Shown piece after piece: positions 55,860-64,000 of a stretch of DNA of 64,000 nucleotides; position 1 is the stretch's first letter, and every line of letters begins with the position of its first letter. A program made the position numbers and the translations under genes. Source of the DNA: DASWIP01 sp036397635 (lineage in GTDB: Bacteria > Actinomycetota > AC-67); assembly GCA_036397635.1 (NCBI GenBank), contig DASWIP010000018.1:1-64000 (forward strand), in the 5' to 3' direction. Under the pieces are notes generated by a model. That model worked only from the letters and a program-made list of their open reading frames with translations, was not told the DNA's origin and made no database searches.

Positions 55860-58445
55860 TTGGACCTGGAACGGTTGACGCTCAAGTCGCAGCAGGCGGT
55901 CGTCGCGGCGCAGAAGCTGGCGACGGCACGAAACCATCCGGCCGTTGAGCCGGAACATCTGTTGCATGCCTTGCTGTCGGACCCGGAGGGCGTGGTGTTC
56001 CCGGTCGTGCAGCGGCTGCAGGCCGCGCCGGTGGCCCTGCGGGATCGGGTCGACGAGCTGCTCGCGCGGCTGCCGAAGGCGTACACGGGGGGCGAGCAGG
56101 CCGTCGGCGCATCGCCGGCCTTCGTCCGCGTGATCGAGCGCGCCACCGAGGAAGCGGCGGCGTTGACCGATCAGTACGTCTCGACCGAACACTTGCTGCT
56201 CGCCCTCGCGGAAGTCGCAGGCCACGTCGCCTCGCTTCTGAAGGAGCACGGCATCGTGCGCGACGCGGTGCTGAAGGCGATCGCGGAGGTGCGAGGCTCG
56301 CACCGGGTGACCTCTCAGACGCCGGAGGAGGCCTTCCAGGCGCTCGAGCGATACGGCCGCGACCTCACGGCGCTGGCGCGTCGGGGCAAGCTCGACCCGG
56401 TGATCGGACGGGACAACGAGGTGCGACGTGTGATCCAGGTGCTGTCGCGCCGGACCAAGAACAATCCCGTGCTGATCGGTGAGCCGGGCGTTGGCAAGAC
56501 CGCCATCGTCGAGGGCCTCGCACAGCGCATCGTCTCGGGGGATGTCCCCGAGGGTTTGAAGAACAAGCGCATCGTCGCGCTCGACCTGGGCGCGATGGTG
56601 GCGGGCGCCAAGTTCCGCGGCGAATTCGAAGAGCGGCTCAAGGCTGCGTTGAAGGAGATCGCCGACGCTGCGGGCGAGATCATCACCTTCATCGACGAGC
56701 TCCACACGATCGTCGGCGCAGGTGCTGCGGAAGGGGCGATGGACGCGGGCAACATGATCAAGCCGATGCTGGCGCGGGGTGAGCTCAGGCTCGTCGGCGC
56801 GACCACGCTCGACGAGTACCGCAAGCACATCGAGCGGGACGCAGCGCTCGAGCGCCGGTTCCAGCCTGTGATGGTCGGCGAGCCCTCGGTGGAGGACACG
56901 ATCGCGATCCTGCGAGGCTTGAAGGAGCGCTACGAGGTTCACCACGGCGTACGCATCACCGATGCCGCGCTGGTCAGCGCCGCCATGTTGTCGCATCGCT
57001 ACGTGACCGGCCGGTTCCTGCCCGACAAGGCGATCGACCTTGTCGATGAGGCCGGGAGCCGCCTGCGCATCGAGATCGATTCGATGCCGACCGAGCTGGA
57101 CGAGGTCGAGCGCGACATCCAGCGCCTCGAGATCGAGCGCGCGGCCCTGCGCAAGGAGACCGACGAAGCCTCGAAGGAGCGGCTGCAGAAGCTCGAGCAG
57201 GAGCTCGCGGAGCTTCAGGAGCGCTCGAGCGCCATGAAGGCGCATTGGCTGCAGGAGAAGGAGGCCGTCGAGAAGATCCGAGGCTTGAAGACCCAGATCG
57301 AGGACGCGCGCACCCAGGCCGAGTTGGCCGAGCGGGAAGGCGACCTGGAGCGCGCCGCCGAGCTGCGCTACGGCCGCATCGTCGGGCTCGAGCGCGAGCT
57401 CGGCCAGGCAACCGCCGCGCTCGATGCCTTGCAGACGACACAGCGGTACCTCAAGGAAGAGGTGGACGAGGAGGACGTCGCCGAGGTCGTCAGCATGTGG
57501 ACCGGCATCCCCGTCTCCAAGCTCATGGAGGGCGAGGTTTCCAAGCTCGTCCACATGGAGGAGAACCTGCATCGTCGGGTCGTCGGCCAGGACGAGGCGA
57601 TCGGCGCTGTGTGCAACGCGATCAGGCGCGCGCGATCCGGCCTCGCCGATCCGGATCGTCCGATCGGGTCGTTCATCTTCCTTGGCCCGACCGGAGTCGG
57701 GAAGACCGAGCTGGCGCGCGCGCTGGCTGCCTTCCTGTTCGACGATCAACGTGCGCTGGTCCGCATCGACATGAGCGAGTATCAGGAGCGCCATACCGTG
57801 TCGCGGCTGATCGGCGCGCCGCCCGGCTACGTCGGGTACGAGGAGGGGGGTCAGCTCACCGAGATCGTGCGACGACGACCCTACTCGGTGATCCTGCTCG
57901 ACGAGATCGAGAAGGCGCATCCCGACGTGTTCAATGTGCTGCTGCAGATGCTCGATGAGGGACGGCTGACCGACGGACGTGGAAGGACCGTCGATTTCCG
58001 CAACACCGTGGTGATCATGACCAGCAACCTCGGCAGCGAGATCATCATGGATCCCACCCTGTCACAGACCCAGATCCGAGAGCGCGTTCAGTCCAACCTG
58101 CGCGGCTCGTTCCGCCCCGAGTTCCTCAACCGCGTAGACGACATCCTGATCTTCCACCGGCTGGAGCATGACCATCTGCGCCGGATCGTGGACATCCAGC
58201 TGGCGCAACTGGAACGAAGGCTCGCCGACCGTGCGATCTCGCTGACGCTGACCGACAAGGCGCGCGAGTACCTCGTGGAACGCGGGTTCGATCCGGTCTA
58301 CGGCGCTCGTCCCTTGAAGCGGCTGATCCAGCGCGAGATCCAGGACTCCTTGGCGATGCGTCTGCTGACCGGGGAGATCCGCGACGGGGATCGCATCGAG
58401 GTGGACCTGTCGCAGGGCGCTTTGACCTTCGGTAGGGTTCCCTAG
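55860..58445 (+). CDS. clpB: Disaggregase ClpB
   Basis: AAA+ unfoldase of 861 residues, of normal family length. N-domain (LTLKSQQAVVAAQKLATARN), AAA1 with GEPGVGKTA (Lys213), the coiled-coil middle domain (about 410-525, RLQKLEQELAELQERSSAMK), AAA2 with GPTGVGKTE (Lys615) and YEEGGQLTEIVRRRPYSVIL. It works with DnaK on aggregates. A TTG at 55860 is the most likely start: it gives the expected N-terminus and follows GGAGG in the end of hspR. It is the last gene of the heat-shock operon. Confidence 0.95.
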   Translation: MDLERLTLKSQQAVVAAQKLATARNHPAVEPEHLLHALLSDPEGVVFPVVQRLQAAPVALRDRVDELLARLPKAYTGGEQAVGASPAFVRVIERATEEAAALTDQYVSTEHLLLALAEVAGHVASLLKEHGIVRDAVLKAIAEVRGSHRVTSQTPEEAFQALERYGRDLTALARRGKLDPVIGRDNEVRRVIQVLSRRTKNNPVLIGEPGVGKTAIVEGLAQRIVSGDVPEGLKNKRIVALDLGAMVAGAKFRGEFEERLKAALKEIADAAGEIITFIDELHTIVGAGAAEGAMDAGNMIKPMLARGELRLVGATTLDEYRKHIERDAALERRFQPVMVGEPSVEDTIAILRGLKERYEVHHGVRITDAALVSAAMLSHRYVTGRFLPDKAIDLVDEAGSRLRIEIDSMPTELDEVERDIQRLEIERAALRKETDEASKERLQKLEQELAELQERSSAMKAHWLQEKEAVEKIRGLKTQIEDARTQAELAEREGDLERAAELRYGRIVGLERELGQATAALDALQTTQRYLKEEVDEEDVAEVVSMWTGIPVSKLMEGEVSKLVHMEENLHRRVVGQDEAIGAVCNAIRRARSGLADPDRPIGSFIFLGPTGVGKTELARALAAFLFDDQRALVRIDMSEYQERHTVSRLIGAPPGYVGYEEGGQLTEIVRRRPYSVILLDEIEKAHPDVFNVLLQMLDEGRLTDGRGRTVDFRNTVVIMTSNLGSEIIMDPTLSQTQIRERVQSNLRGSFRPEFLNRVDDILIFHRLEHDHLRRIVDIQLAQLERRLADRAISLTLTDKAREYLVERGFDPVYGARPLKRLIQREIQDSLAMRLLTGEIRDGDRIEVDLSQGALTFGRVP

Positions 58446-58529
58446 TCATCCCGACCGACCGGAGACAGGACCTGCGGCCCATGCACTCCTTCGTTCCATT
58501 TGTCATGCTCGGACGGGGATGGACGAACC

Positions 58530-58721
58530 ATGGGGGAGATGGGAACGATGATCCACCGTCGCCGAGGCCGGAAGGTGGCCTGCTCGAGCTGTGAGCGACC
58601 CCTTCGCGGGGACGCCAAGCTGTGTTCGTGTGGCCAGCCGACGCAGAACATGACGTTCGACGAGCGCCGGCGATACGAGGTCGAGCGCTGGCGCGCCATG
58701 CGCGCCCAGGTCAGCGCGTAG
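58530..58721 (+). CDS. Small zinc-ribbon protein
   Basis: Protein of about 63 residues. A basic start (MIHRRRGRKVA) precedes CSSCERPLRGDAKLCSCG, a four-cysteine zinc ribbon, and a helical basic end (FDERRRYEVERWRAMRAQV). Not assigned to a family. In-frame ATGs at 58530, 58539 and 58548 are possible; the GGGGGAG stretch best serves 58539 or 58548. Confidence 0.6.
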   Translation: MGEMGTMIHRRRGRKVACSSCERPLRGDAKLCSCGQPTQNMTFDERRRYEVERWRAMRAQVSA

Positions 58722-58751
58722 GACTCATCGACGACCTCCTTGGGGTATGAA

Positions 58752-58769
58752 GGTGTCCGTCCGGACACC
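58752..58769. promoter_or_regulatory. Inverted repeat upstream of mscL
   Basis: GGTGTCC (58752-58758), four bases, GGACACC (58763-58769). This perfect 7-base inverted repeat is 15 bases before the mscL start and could be an operator or an mRNA hairpin; no terminator-type U-run follows. Confidence 0.4.
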
Positions 58770-58784
58770 ACCCAGGAGGGCGCG

Positions 58785-59222
58785 ATGCTGAGAGAGTTCA
58801 AGACGTTCGTCATGCGCGGCAACGTCGTCGACCTAGCGGTCGGGGTCGTGATCGGCGCCGCGTTCAACAGCGTCGTGCAGTCGATCGTGAACGGACTGCT
58901 CAACCCGATCGTCGCGCTGTTCGGCGCGTCGAGCCTGAACGAGTTGAGCTTCTCGATCGGCACGAAGGTCGTCGACGGGGAGACCGTGAACAACATCTTC
59001 GCCTACGGGAGCGTGCTCAACGCTGCCCTGCAGCTCGTGATCATCGCGGCGGTGTTGTTCTTCTTCGTCGTCAAGCCGGTCAACGCGCTCGAATCACGAC
59101 GCAAGAGTGGGGAGGAGACGCCGGAGCCGGCGACGCGGTCGTGCCCGGAGTGCCTCAGCGAGATCCCGAAGGCCGCTCGCCGGTGCAGCCAGTGCGCCAG
59201 CGAGATCGGGGCCGCGGCCTGA
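58785..59222 (+). CDS. mscL: Large-conductance mechanosensitive channel MscL with zinc-ribbon tail
   Basis: Protein of 145 residues that opens under membrane tension to release solutes. FKTFVMRGNVVDLAVGVVIGAAF and TM2 (ALQLVIIAAVLFFFVVKPVNAL) are typical of MscL. The C-terminal ~35 residues add CPECLSEIPKAARRCSQCAS, a four-cysteine zinc ribbon seen in a number of actinobacterial MscL proteins instead of a plain helix. ATG at 58785 with CAGGAGGG upstream. Confidence 0.95.
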   Translation: MLREFKTFVMRGNVVDLAVGVVIGAAFNSVVQSIVNGLLNPIVALFGASSLNELSFSIGTKVVDGETVNNIFAYGSVLNAALQLVIIAAVLFFFVVKPVNALESRRKSGEETPEPATRSCPECLSEIPKAARRCSQCASEIGAAA

Positions 59223-59233
59223 GCTGTCAGGCC
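59216..59233. terminator. Hairpin across the mscL/yjbQ convergent stops
   Basis: GGCCTGA (59216-59222), loop GCTG, TCAGGCC (59227-59233): each arm includes one of the two convergent TGA stops. No U-run on either side, so termination is only a possibility. Confidence 0.4.
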
Positions 59234-59721
59234 GAACGGCCGAACAGCGTCACCTGAAGCATCCGCGGTCGCGCGCGATCGAGCTCGACCAGGAAGACTC
59301 GCTGCCAGCGGCCGAGCGCAAGCGCGCCCTTGCGGATCGGCAGGGTGACCGAGGGAGAAGAGAGGAACGCGGCGCGAACGTGCGCGTACCCGTTCGGCTC
59401 TTCGTCCTCGCCATCGTGAGGGGCGTCATCGTGTTTGTAGTGCGCGCCGGTCGGCGCGAGGGACTCGAGCGATCGTCTGAGGTCCGCGGTGAAGCCCGGC
59501 TCGTCCTCGTTCACGATGACCGCACAGGTGGTGTGTGGCACCGAAACCAGGGTGAGCCCTTCCTCGATGTCCGCCTCGGCCACGGCCGCGCGGACGTGGT
59601 CGGTCACATCGATCAGCTCACTGGTCCGCGTGGTCTGGATCCTGAAATCGACCGACGCGGTCCTGACCGCTCCCGACGTGGTGAACGCCGTGTAGAGCGC
59701 CGACTCGGATGCTCGCTGCAT
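59227..59721 (-). CDS. YjbQ family protein (UPF0047)
   Basis: Protein of 164 residues. The YjbQ core is clear: FRIQTTRTSELIDVTDHV, LTLVSVPHTTCAVIVNEDEPG, HDDAPHDGEDEEPNGYAHVRAAFL and GRWQRVFLVELD. Members have weak thiamine-phosphate synthase activity in vitro; the physiological role is unclear. The family is usually about 135 residues, so the first ~25 residues are extra and the start at 59721 is uncertain. Confidence 0.88.
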   Translation of the reverse strand: MQRASESALYTAFTTSGAVRTASVDFRIQTTRTSELIDVTDHVRAAVAEADIEEGLTLVSVPHTTCAVIVNEDEPGFTADLRRSLESLAPTGAHYKHDDAPHDGEDEEPNGYAHVRAAFLSSPSVTLPIRKGALALGRWQRVFLVELDRARPRMLQVTLFGRSA

Positions 59722-59892
59722 CTCCTTGATGGCCGTCCTCCATCGCTCGTGATCGCCCTCGACCCTACCCCGCTCGCATGGTGCCTCACCGTCCGAACGG
59801 ACGGGGCCAAGACTACCCAACCCGGCACGGTGGGGTGGAACAGCCCTGAAGAGACCGGTGGAAACGGCGTCGACAGATGGGGAGGAACGGCC

Positions 59893-60285
59893 TCAACGCC
59901 GTCGTCGGAGGTGGGTCTCGGCGTCGGCGAAGGCCTCGAGGGGATGCAGGAGATCCCCCACCCGTAAGGTCAGGGCCTCGAATCCAAGGTCGGCACCCTC
60001 GAGGCGCAGCTCGTCGGCACGCACCCGCGCATCTTCGAGCGCCTTCGAGCAGCTCTCCCACATCCCGGCTGCCGCCTCGTCCCGCCAGGCCGGCATCGCG
60101 CGGGCCGCGTCCTCGAGCTCCTCGGCGAAGGCGACGAGAGCCTGTGCCAGCGGCACGCCCGGATCGCGCGACGTCGGGACCGCCGCCAGCAGCGCGCGCT
60201 GTGCGGCGTCGACGTGCACCGCCACGCGGCCGAACGCTGCTCGAACCGCTTCCAGGCGTGGATCCGGCGTTCGCCTTCTCAGCAT
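59893..60285 (-). CDS. Helical protein of unknown function
   Basis: Protein of 130 residues, all predicted helix, rich in Ala, Glu and Arg (ALVAFAEELEDAARAMPAW, MWESCSKALEDARVRADELR) and without membrane segments. Not recognised. The ATG at 60285 lies 9 bases after a TACCCT box (minus strand 60300-60295). It is divergent from the inositol phosphatase gene with 49 bases between starts, so the two may share regulation. The 171 bases between its stop and yjbQ show no feature. Confidence 0.65.
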   Translation of the reverse strand: MLRRRTPDPRLEAVRAAFGRVAVHVDAAQRALLAAVPTSRDPGVPLAQALVAFAEELEDAARAMPAWRDEAAAGMWESCSKALEDARVRADELRLEGADLGFEALTLRVGDLLHPLEAFADAETHLRRRR

Positions 60286-60294
60286 CCGAGCCGC

Positions 60295-60325
60295 AGGGTA
60301 GCGCCGCCGGCACGTCCGGTAGGCT
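60295..60325. promoter_or_regulatory. Divergent -10 boxes between the 59893 gene and the inositol phosphatase
   Basis: TACCCT on the minus strand (60300-60295) and TAGGCT on the plus strand (60320-60325) each lie 9 bases from their start codons, leaving only 19 bases between the boxes, so -35 regions must overlap the opposite promoter. Confidence 0.45.
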
Positions 60326-60334
60326 CGCCGCCGG

Positions 60335-61114
60335 ATGGGAGGCGACGAGCTGCTCGGGCTGGCGATCGAGGCGGCGCGCGGTGCCGGCGCGCTGCTCGCG
60401 GATCGGTTCGAGCGGCCTCGCACGGGGATCGGGACCAAGTCCAGCGGGACCGACATGGTCAGCGACGCGGACCGAGCAGCTGAGGCGCTGATCGTCGAGC
60501 TCATCGGGGCGCGCCGGCCCGACGACGCGATCCTGGGGGAGGAGTCGGGCGCCTCGGGCGGCGGCAGCGGGCTGCGATGGGTCATCGATCCACTGGACGG
60601 CACCACCAACTTCCTGTTCGGCATCCCCCAGTGGGCGGTGTCGATCGCGTGCGAGGACGCCGACGGTGCGCTCGCGGCCGTCGTCTATGACCCGACCCGT
60701 GATGAGCTGTTCGCGGCGGCGCGCGGGGAAGGCGCGACGCTCAACGGCCGGGCGATCGCGGTCGGCGGGGCCCTCGACCTGGCGCGCGCCCTGATCGCCA
60801 CCGGCTTCGCCTACCAGCCGCCGGCGCGGGAGCACGCGGCGAGGATGCTGGTCACGATCCTGCCGCGCGTCCGCGATGTGCGGCGCGCCGGGGCTGCGGC
60901 CCTGGACCTCGCGTGGACTGCGTGCGGCCGGCTCGACGGGTACTACGAGAGCCCGAACGAACCGTGGGACGTGGCGGCGGGCGTGCTGCTCGTGCGAGAG
61001 GCCGGCGGTCTCACGACCTCGTTCAAGACCCCGGCCGGGGAGGGAACGATCGCGGCCGGCCCGGGGATCTTCGAAGAGCTGGCATCGTTGGTTCGGGCCG
61101 TTGCCTCCGGGTGA
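60335..61114 (+). CDS. Inositol monophosphatase family protein
   Basis: Mg-dependent phosphatase of 259 residues. Motifs: EE at 69-70 (ILGEESG), IDPLDGTTNF at 84-93, and the C-terminal WDVAAGVLLVREAGG, all metal ligands present. Likely dephosphorylates inositol phosphate made by Ino1 (17352-18521), though histidinol-phosphate or other sugar phosphates are possible in this family. ATG at 60335 after a TAGGCT box. Confidence 0.92.
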   Translation: MGGDELLGLAIEAARGAGALLADRFERPRTGIGTKSSGTDMVSDADRAAEALIVELIGARRPDDAILGEESGASGGGSGLRWVIDPLDGTTNFLFGIPQWAVSIACEDADGALAAVVYDPTRDELFAAARGEGATLNGRAIAVGGALDLARALIATGFAYQPPAREHAARMLVTILPRVRDVRRAGAAALDLAWTACGRLDGYYESPNEPWDVAAGVLLVREAGGLTTSFKTPAGEGTIAAGPGIFEELASLVRAVASG

Positions 61115-61204
61115 GCAGGAACCGACCGCGACGCGCCGAACCAGGTGGCGTGGGCCTGCCGGGATCCGGTCCCGCATCGCCGACGCCATCGTGTTGGAGG
61201 GATG

Positions 61205-61609
61205 ATGAGAGCGCGTTCCCTTGTCAGCGCCTTCGGGCTCGCTGCCCTTGTCGCCGTCTTTCCCGCTGATGCCGGCCCAACGGCAGCGGCGATACCGGGC
61301 AGTCAGTTCAGCGGATACGGCACACCGCTCCTGGTCACCACGGTCGATGGCGCGATCACATTCACCAACGCGGATCCTCTCGCCTCGCACGACCTGGTTG
61401 CCTGGCAGGCTTACGGGTCGGAGGAGGCCGAGTGGTGTGGCCTGTATCCCGTGGGCCGTTGTCCGCTGTTCTGGACCAGGCTGATCTCGTTCACACAGTC
61501 CGCGACCGTGCAAGGTCTGGATGCGGTGACGCCAGGCCAGATGTACACGTTCTACTGCTCGATCCATCCCCTGCAGATGAAGGGGACGCTGATCGTGGTG
61601 CCCGCCTAG
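61205..61609 (+). CDS. Secreted cupredoxin, cluster copy 1
   Basis: Protein of 134 residues: signal peptide (LVSAFGLAALVAVFPADAG) and one cupredoxin-like domain with His in ASHDLVAW, Cys and His in FYCSIHP and Met in LQMKGT. Two extra cysteines (EWCGLYPVGRCPLFW) lie between the ligands and probably form a disulfide. GGAGG is best placed for the second of two adjacent ATGs (61205). Next gene is a paralogue. Confidence 0.85.
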   Translation: MRARSLVSAFGLAALVAVFPADAGPTAAAIPGSQFSGYGTPLLVTTVDGAITFTNADPLASHDLVAWQAYGSEEAEWCGLYPVGRCPLFWTRLISFTQSATVQGLDAVTPGQMYTFYCSIHPLQMKGTLIVVPA

Positions 61610-61628
61610 AGCGTATGGAGGAAGAACG

Positions 61629-62033
61629 ATGAGGTTTGCGACGAGGCTCGCATCGATCGTCATGGGAGCCGTGATCCTGGGCGTCCCGGGACAGGCCGGC
61701 GCGGTCGTCGCAGTGACCGGTCCCGGCGCGGGCGCGGCCGGGTACGCGACCCCCGTGGTCGTTGCCCAGCACAACGGCACGTTGACGTACGCCAACGCCG
61801 ACCCGACCGCGGTCCATAACTTCGTGGCTGAACGCGTGTACGGAGCGACGACCAAGCCATGGTGCTCGGCGAGCCAGCGCCAGAACAACACCTGCCCGCT
61901 GTTCTGGAGCGCGACTATCGGGATCGGGCAGACGCCGGTGCTCGGCCTCGATCAAGCCGCAGGTGCCGGGACGCCTTATCCCTTCTTCTGCACCGTCCAT
62001 CCGAACATGAAGGGAACGCTGGCGGTCATCTGA
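61629..62033 (+). CDS. Secreted cupredoxin, cluster copy 2
   Basis: Protein of 134 residues paralogous to the preceding one: signal peptide (RLASIVMGAVILGVPGQAG), His in AVHNFVAE, the same cysteine pair (PWCSASQRQNNTCPLFW), then FFCTVHPNMKGTL with the Cys, His and Met ligands. Same length and motif spacing point to tandem duplication. The ATG at 61629 has GGAGGAA upstream. No membrane anchor. Confidence 0.87.
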   Translation: MRFATRLASIVMGAVILGVPGQAGAVVAVTGPGAGAAGYATPVVVAQHNGTLTYANADPTAVHNFVAERVYGATTKPWCSASQRQNNTCPLFWSATIGIGQTPVLGLDQAAGAGTPYPFFCTVHPNMKGTLAVI

Positions 62034-62111
62034 GGACCGGATGGGGCGGTTCCGGTAATCTCGGACCTCTCGGAGGAACGCCGCATCCCGGCATGGAAGG
62101 GTAACCACAGC

Positions 62112-63449
62112 ATGGCTCACCGTCGTACCCATCGCACGGCCTCGGTCCTTCTCGCAGGCCTGCTCACGCTCGGGTTCGTCGCGTACCCGGAGTCGCTGCT
62201 GATGGCCGACGAGCACGATGAGGTCACGGTGAGCATGGAGCTGTTCGGGTTCGATCCCGACGAGCTCGCGACCTCGACGGGGACGACCGTGACCTGGATC
62301 AACGACGAGATGCTCGACTACCCGGCCGTCGACGGCACGCATAGGGTCGTCGCCGATGACGGGTCCTTCGACTCGGGTGAACTCCAGCCCAGGCAGTCGT
62401 TCTCGATGCGCTTCCTGGAGCCGGCAACCATCACCTACAGGTGCGTGATCCATCCCGCTTTGATGACAGGCAGCCTCGAGATCGCCGGCCCGCCGGTGAA
62501 GCCGGAGCCATCGCGCAAGGACGTTGCGATCGTGGAGCCGAGTGCGAACGTCCCCGACTCGTGGCGGTACCAGCCGGACGACATCACCATCGACGAGGGG
62601 TCCACGGTGGTGTGGCGCAACAACGGCGCGCAGACGCACACCGTCACCGCCACCGACGGCTCGTTCGATTCGGCCGACATCGAGCCGGGCACGACCTTCC
62701 CGTTCACGTTCGAGGAACCCGTGACGATCCGATACGCCTGCACGCCGCACCCGTGGATGACGGGGATCGTCCGCGTCCGTGGTGCCGGCGGAGAACCGCC
62801 ACCGCCACCACCTGAGCGTGGCGGCGCCAAGGGCGGGGGATCCACGCCGGTCGTCGAGCAACCGGAACGTGAAGGCAGCGAGCCTGCGACCTTCAACGTG
62901 CTGGCGGTCGAGCCGGATCCGGTGGCGCCGCTCGGATGGGGCTTCGAACCGCGTTCCCTCACGGTGCGCGCAGGCGACACCATCGTGTGGCGCAATGGAG
63001 GTTCGGCGACCCACACGGTGACGGCCACCGACGGTTCGTTCGACTCCGGCGATCTCGATCCGGGCGCCACGTTCTCTCGCGTCGTGGAACAGACCGGAAC
63101 GATCCCGTACGCGTGCTCCCCGCACCCGTGGATGAAAGGCACGATCTTGGTGGTGTCCGCCGGGGTGCAGGGCGAGCTTCCGGTCGCTCCACCCCCGCCG
63201 GTCGATGATGGTGCGTCGCAACCGGGGCAGCAGACGCCGACGCCGACCACGCCTCGCGGGGACGGCGAGATCGAGCCGGATCCGGCCGCTGCGGTGCGGA
63301 CGCCGCTGGCGATCGGCACGGGCGGACTCGCGTTGCTGCTCGGGCTGATCCTGATCCTGCCGACGCTGCTCGAGCGGTCGCGCCGGCGCGTCGTGGTGCT
63401 GGAGGAGACACCGGCGCCCGCACGCGAGCATGCCGACGCGCTCCGCTGA
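62112..63449 (+). CDS. Membrane-anchored protein with three cupredoxin domains
   Basis: Protein of 445 residues. Signal peptide, then three cupredoxin domains (about 35-120, 135-235, 255-350). Each has a first histidine in THRV or THTV and a loop with Cys, His and Met: YRCVIHPALM, YACTPHPWM, YACSPHPWM. Domains 2 and 3 are the most alike. Pro/Gly linkers join them; a C-terminal helix (LAIGTGGLALLLGLILIL) and basic tail anchor it. It could relay electrons or store copper outside the membrane. It ends the cupredoxin run; no oxidase or copper transporter adjoins. Confidence 0.88.
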   Translation: MAHRRTHRTASVLLAGLLTLGFVAYPESLLMADEHDEVTVSMELFGFDPDELATSTGTTVTWINDEMLDYPAVDGTHRVVADDGSFDSGELQPRQSFSMRFLEPATITYRCVIHPALMTGSLEIAGPPVKPEPSRKDVAIVEPSANVPDSWRYQPDDITIDEGSTVVWRNNGAQTHTVTATDGSFDSADIEPGTTFPFTFEEPVTIRYACTPHPWMTGIVRVRGAGGEPPPPPPERGGAKGGGSTPVVEQPEREGSEPATFNVLAVEPDPVAPLGWGFEPRSLTVRAGDTIVWRNGGSATHTVTATDGSFDSGDLDPGATFSRVVEQTGTIPYACSPHPWMKGTILVVSAGVQGELPVAPPPPVDDGASQPGQQTPTPTTPRGDGEIEPDPAAAVRTPLAIGTGGLALLLGLILILPTLLERSRRRVVVLEETPAPAREHADALR

Positions 63450-63459
63450 CGCGCGCTGC

Positions 63460-63465
63460 TAGCAT
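63460..63465 (+). promoter_or_regulatory. -10 box (TAGCAT) of the thioesterase gene
   Basis: TAGCAT ends 7 bases before the ATG at 63473, the same layout as at sodX. Confidence 0.5.
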
Positions 63466-63472
63466 CCGCGCC

Positions 63473-63883
63473 ATGGAGCTGCCTCCCGAGACGGACATGA
63501 CGCGCGCGCAGAGCTACGGCGACAAACTCGGCATGGTCTTCGAGGAAGCCACGCCCGAGCGCGTCGTTGCGACGCTGCCGGTGGAGGGAAACACTCAGCC
63601 CGATGGGTTCCTGCACGGCGGTGCCACCATGTCGCTGATCGAATCGATCGCCTCGTATGGCGCCGCGCTCGCGGCGGGATGGCCCGAGAACCTGGTGGTC
63701 GGTCTCCAGCAGACCTGTAACTTCATCTCGACGGCCACTGAGGGTTCGGTGCGAGGTGTCGCCACGCCGGTGCATCAGGGCCGCACCACAGCCGTCTGGG
63801 ATGTCGAGGTGATCGGGGTCGAGAACGACAAGCGCGTCGCAGTCGGCCGGGTCACCCTGGCGATCCGCCCTCGGCGCGCGTGA
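63473..63883 (+). CDS. Hotdog-fold thioesterase (PaaI type)
   Basis: Protein of 136 residues. The PaaI-like signature QPDGFLHGGATMSLIESIASYGA with catalytic-region His/Gly is followed by strands EGSVRGVATPVHQGRTTAVWDVEV and KRVAVGRVTLAI. Such enzymes hydrolyse acyl- or aryl-CoA esters; the substrate is not known. The ATG at 63473 is leaderless by position. Confidence 0.9.
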   Translation: MELPPETDMTRAQSYGDKLGMVFEEATPERVVATLPVEGNTQPDGFLHGGATMSLIESIASYGAALAAGWPENLVVGLQQTCNFISTATEGSVRGVATPVHQGRTTAVWDVEVIGVENDKRVAVGRVTLAIRPRRA

Positions 63884-63973
63884 TCGGACTCGATGCCGCC
63901 GGGGTCGCGGGAGTAGGCTAGCCCTCTGAGACAAGGGGGCTCCGCAGAGCCGGGCCGCTCGGAGAGGTGAGCC

Positions 63974-64000
63974 ATGACCGACAAGAGACTGGTCGACACC
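63974..64000 (+). CDS. Start of a gene cut by the right edge
   Basis: An ATG at 63974 is preceded by GGAGAGGTGAG, a good ribosome site, and opens a frame encoding MTDKRLVDT up to the window end. Nine residues are too few for identification. Confidence 0.5.

Overview
The window looks like a chromosomal segment of a high-GC actinobacterium (Actinomycetota) that I cannot place below phylum. The pointers are: a nickel superoxide dismutase with its SodX protease; a dnaK-grpE-dnaJ-hspR-clpB cluster behind an HspR-type (HAIR) operator; HemQ; an actinobacterial-type Ino1; and two blocks that keep the gene order seen around the Mycobacterium replication origin (pcnA with DUF6049-murJ; ino1-padR-DUF5318-PBP1-GT87-rpsF-ssb-rpsR-rplI-dnaB). 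Many genes start 5-10 bases downstream of a TAnnnT -10 box, so leaderless mRNAs are probably common here.

Layout. 1-118 is the tail of a transposase cut by the left edge. 136-7882 (minus) is a cell-wall precursor module: DUF6049, MurJ, a one-helix protein, a membrane pseudokinase, FemAB and alanine racemase. 7954-12050 (plus) holds a split TauE/SafE transporter, DedA, an orphan PilT and the CCA-adding enzyme. 12062-15627 holds an ArsR/AHSA1 pair, a double VOC protein, divergent sodN/sodX and a patatin. 15764-19171 (minus) is padR-ino1-MFS behind a double palindromic operator, followed by two tandem secreted serine proteases (19261-20633).

20729-28928 (plus) runs DUF5318, two membrane proteins, a class A PBP, a GT87-like protein, HemQ and a SpoIID-like protein. 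28942-34556 contains a methyltransferase, a candidate structured RNA with a terminator, glutamate dehydrogenase, a small secreted protein, DUF779 and an aldehyde dehydrogenase. 34669-35792 has two cupredoxins. 36005-40017 is rpsF-ssb-rpsR-rplI and, past one minus-strand lipoprotein, dnaB. 40170-43323 carries DUF4349, EamA and secreted proteins. A tRNA-Gly(CCC) lies at 43427-43497.

43609-46589 (minus) is a thiolase with an HMG-CoA-synthase-like/DUF35 fusion and two small proteins. 46701-51693 has DUF3105, an EtfD-like iron-sulfur membrane oxidoreductase, peptide deformylase, an ACT-domain protein, a cupredoxin lipoprotein and DUF192. 51730-58445 is the heat-shock operon. 58530-61114 has a zinc ribbon, MscL, YjbQ and an inositol monophosphatase. 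61205-63449 is a run of three cupredoxin genes carrying five copper-site domains, followed by a thioesterase.

Themes. Envelope biogenesis genes occur in two separate blocks. Ino1 and the inositol phosphatase would supply inositol. Six genes with eight type-1-copper-like domains suggest heavy use of extracytoplasmic copper proteins. Less usual features are the separate MurJ and pseudokinase, the HMGCS-like protein lacking its expected catalytic cysteine, the half-size TauE pair, the candidate RNA at 29813-29947, and short tandem duplications at several gene ends.
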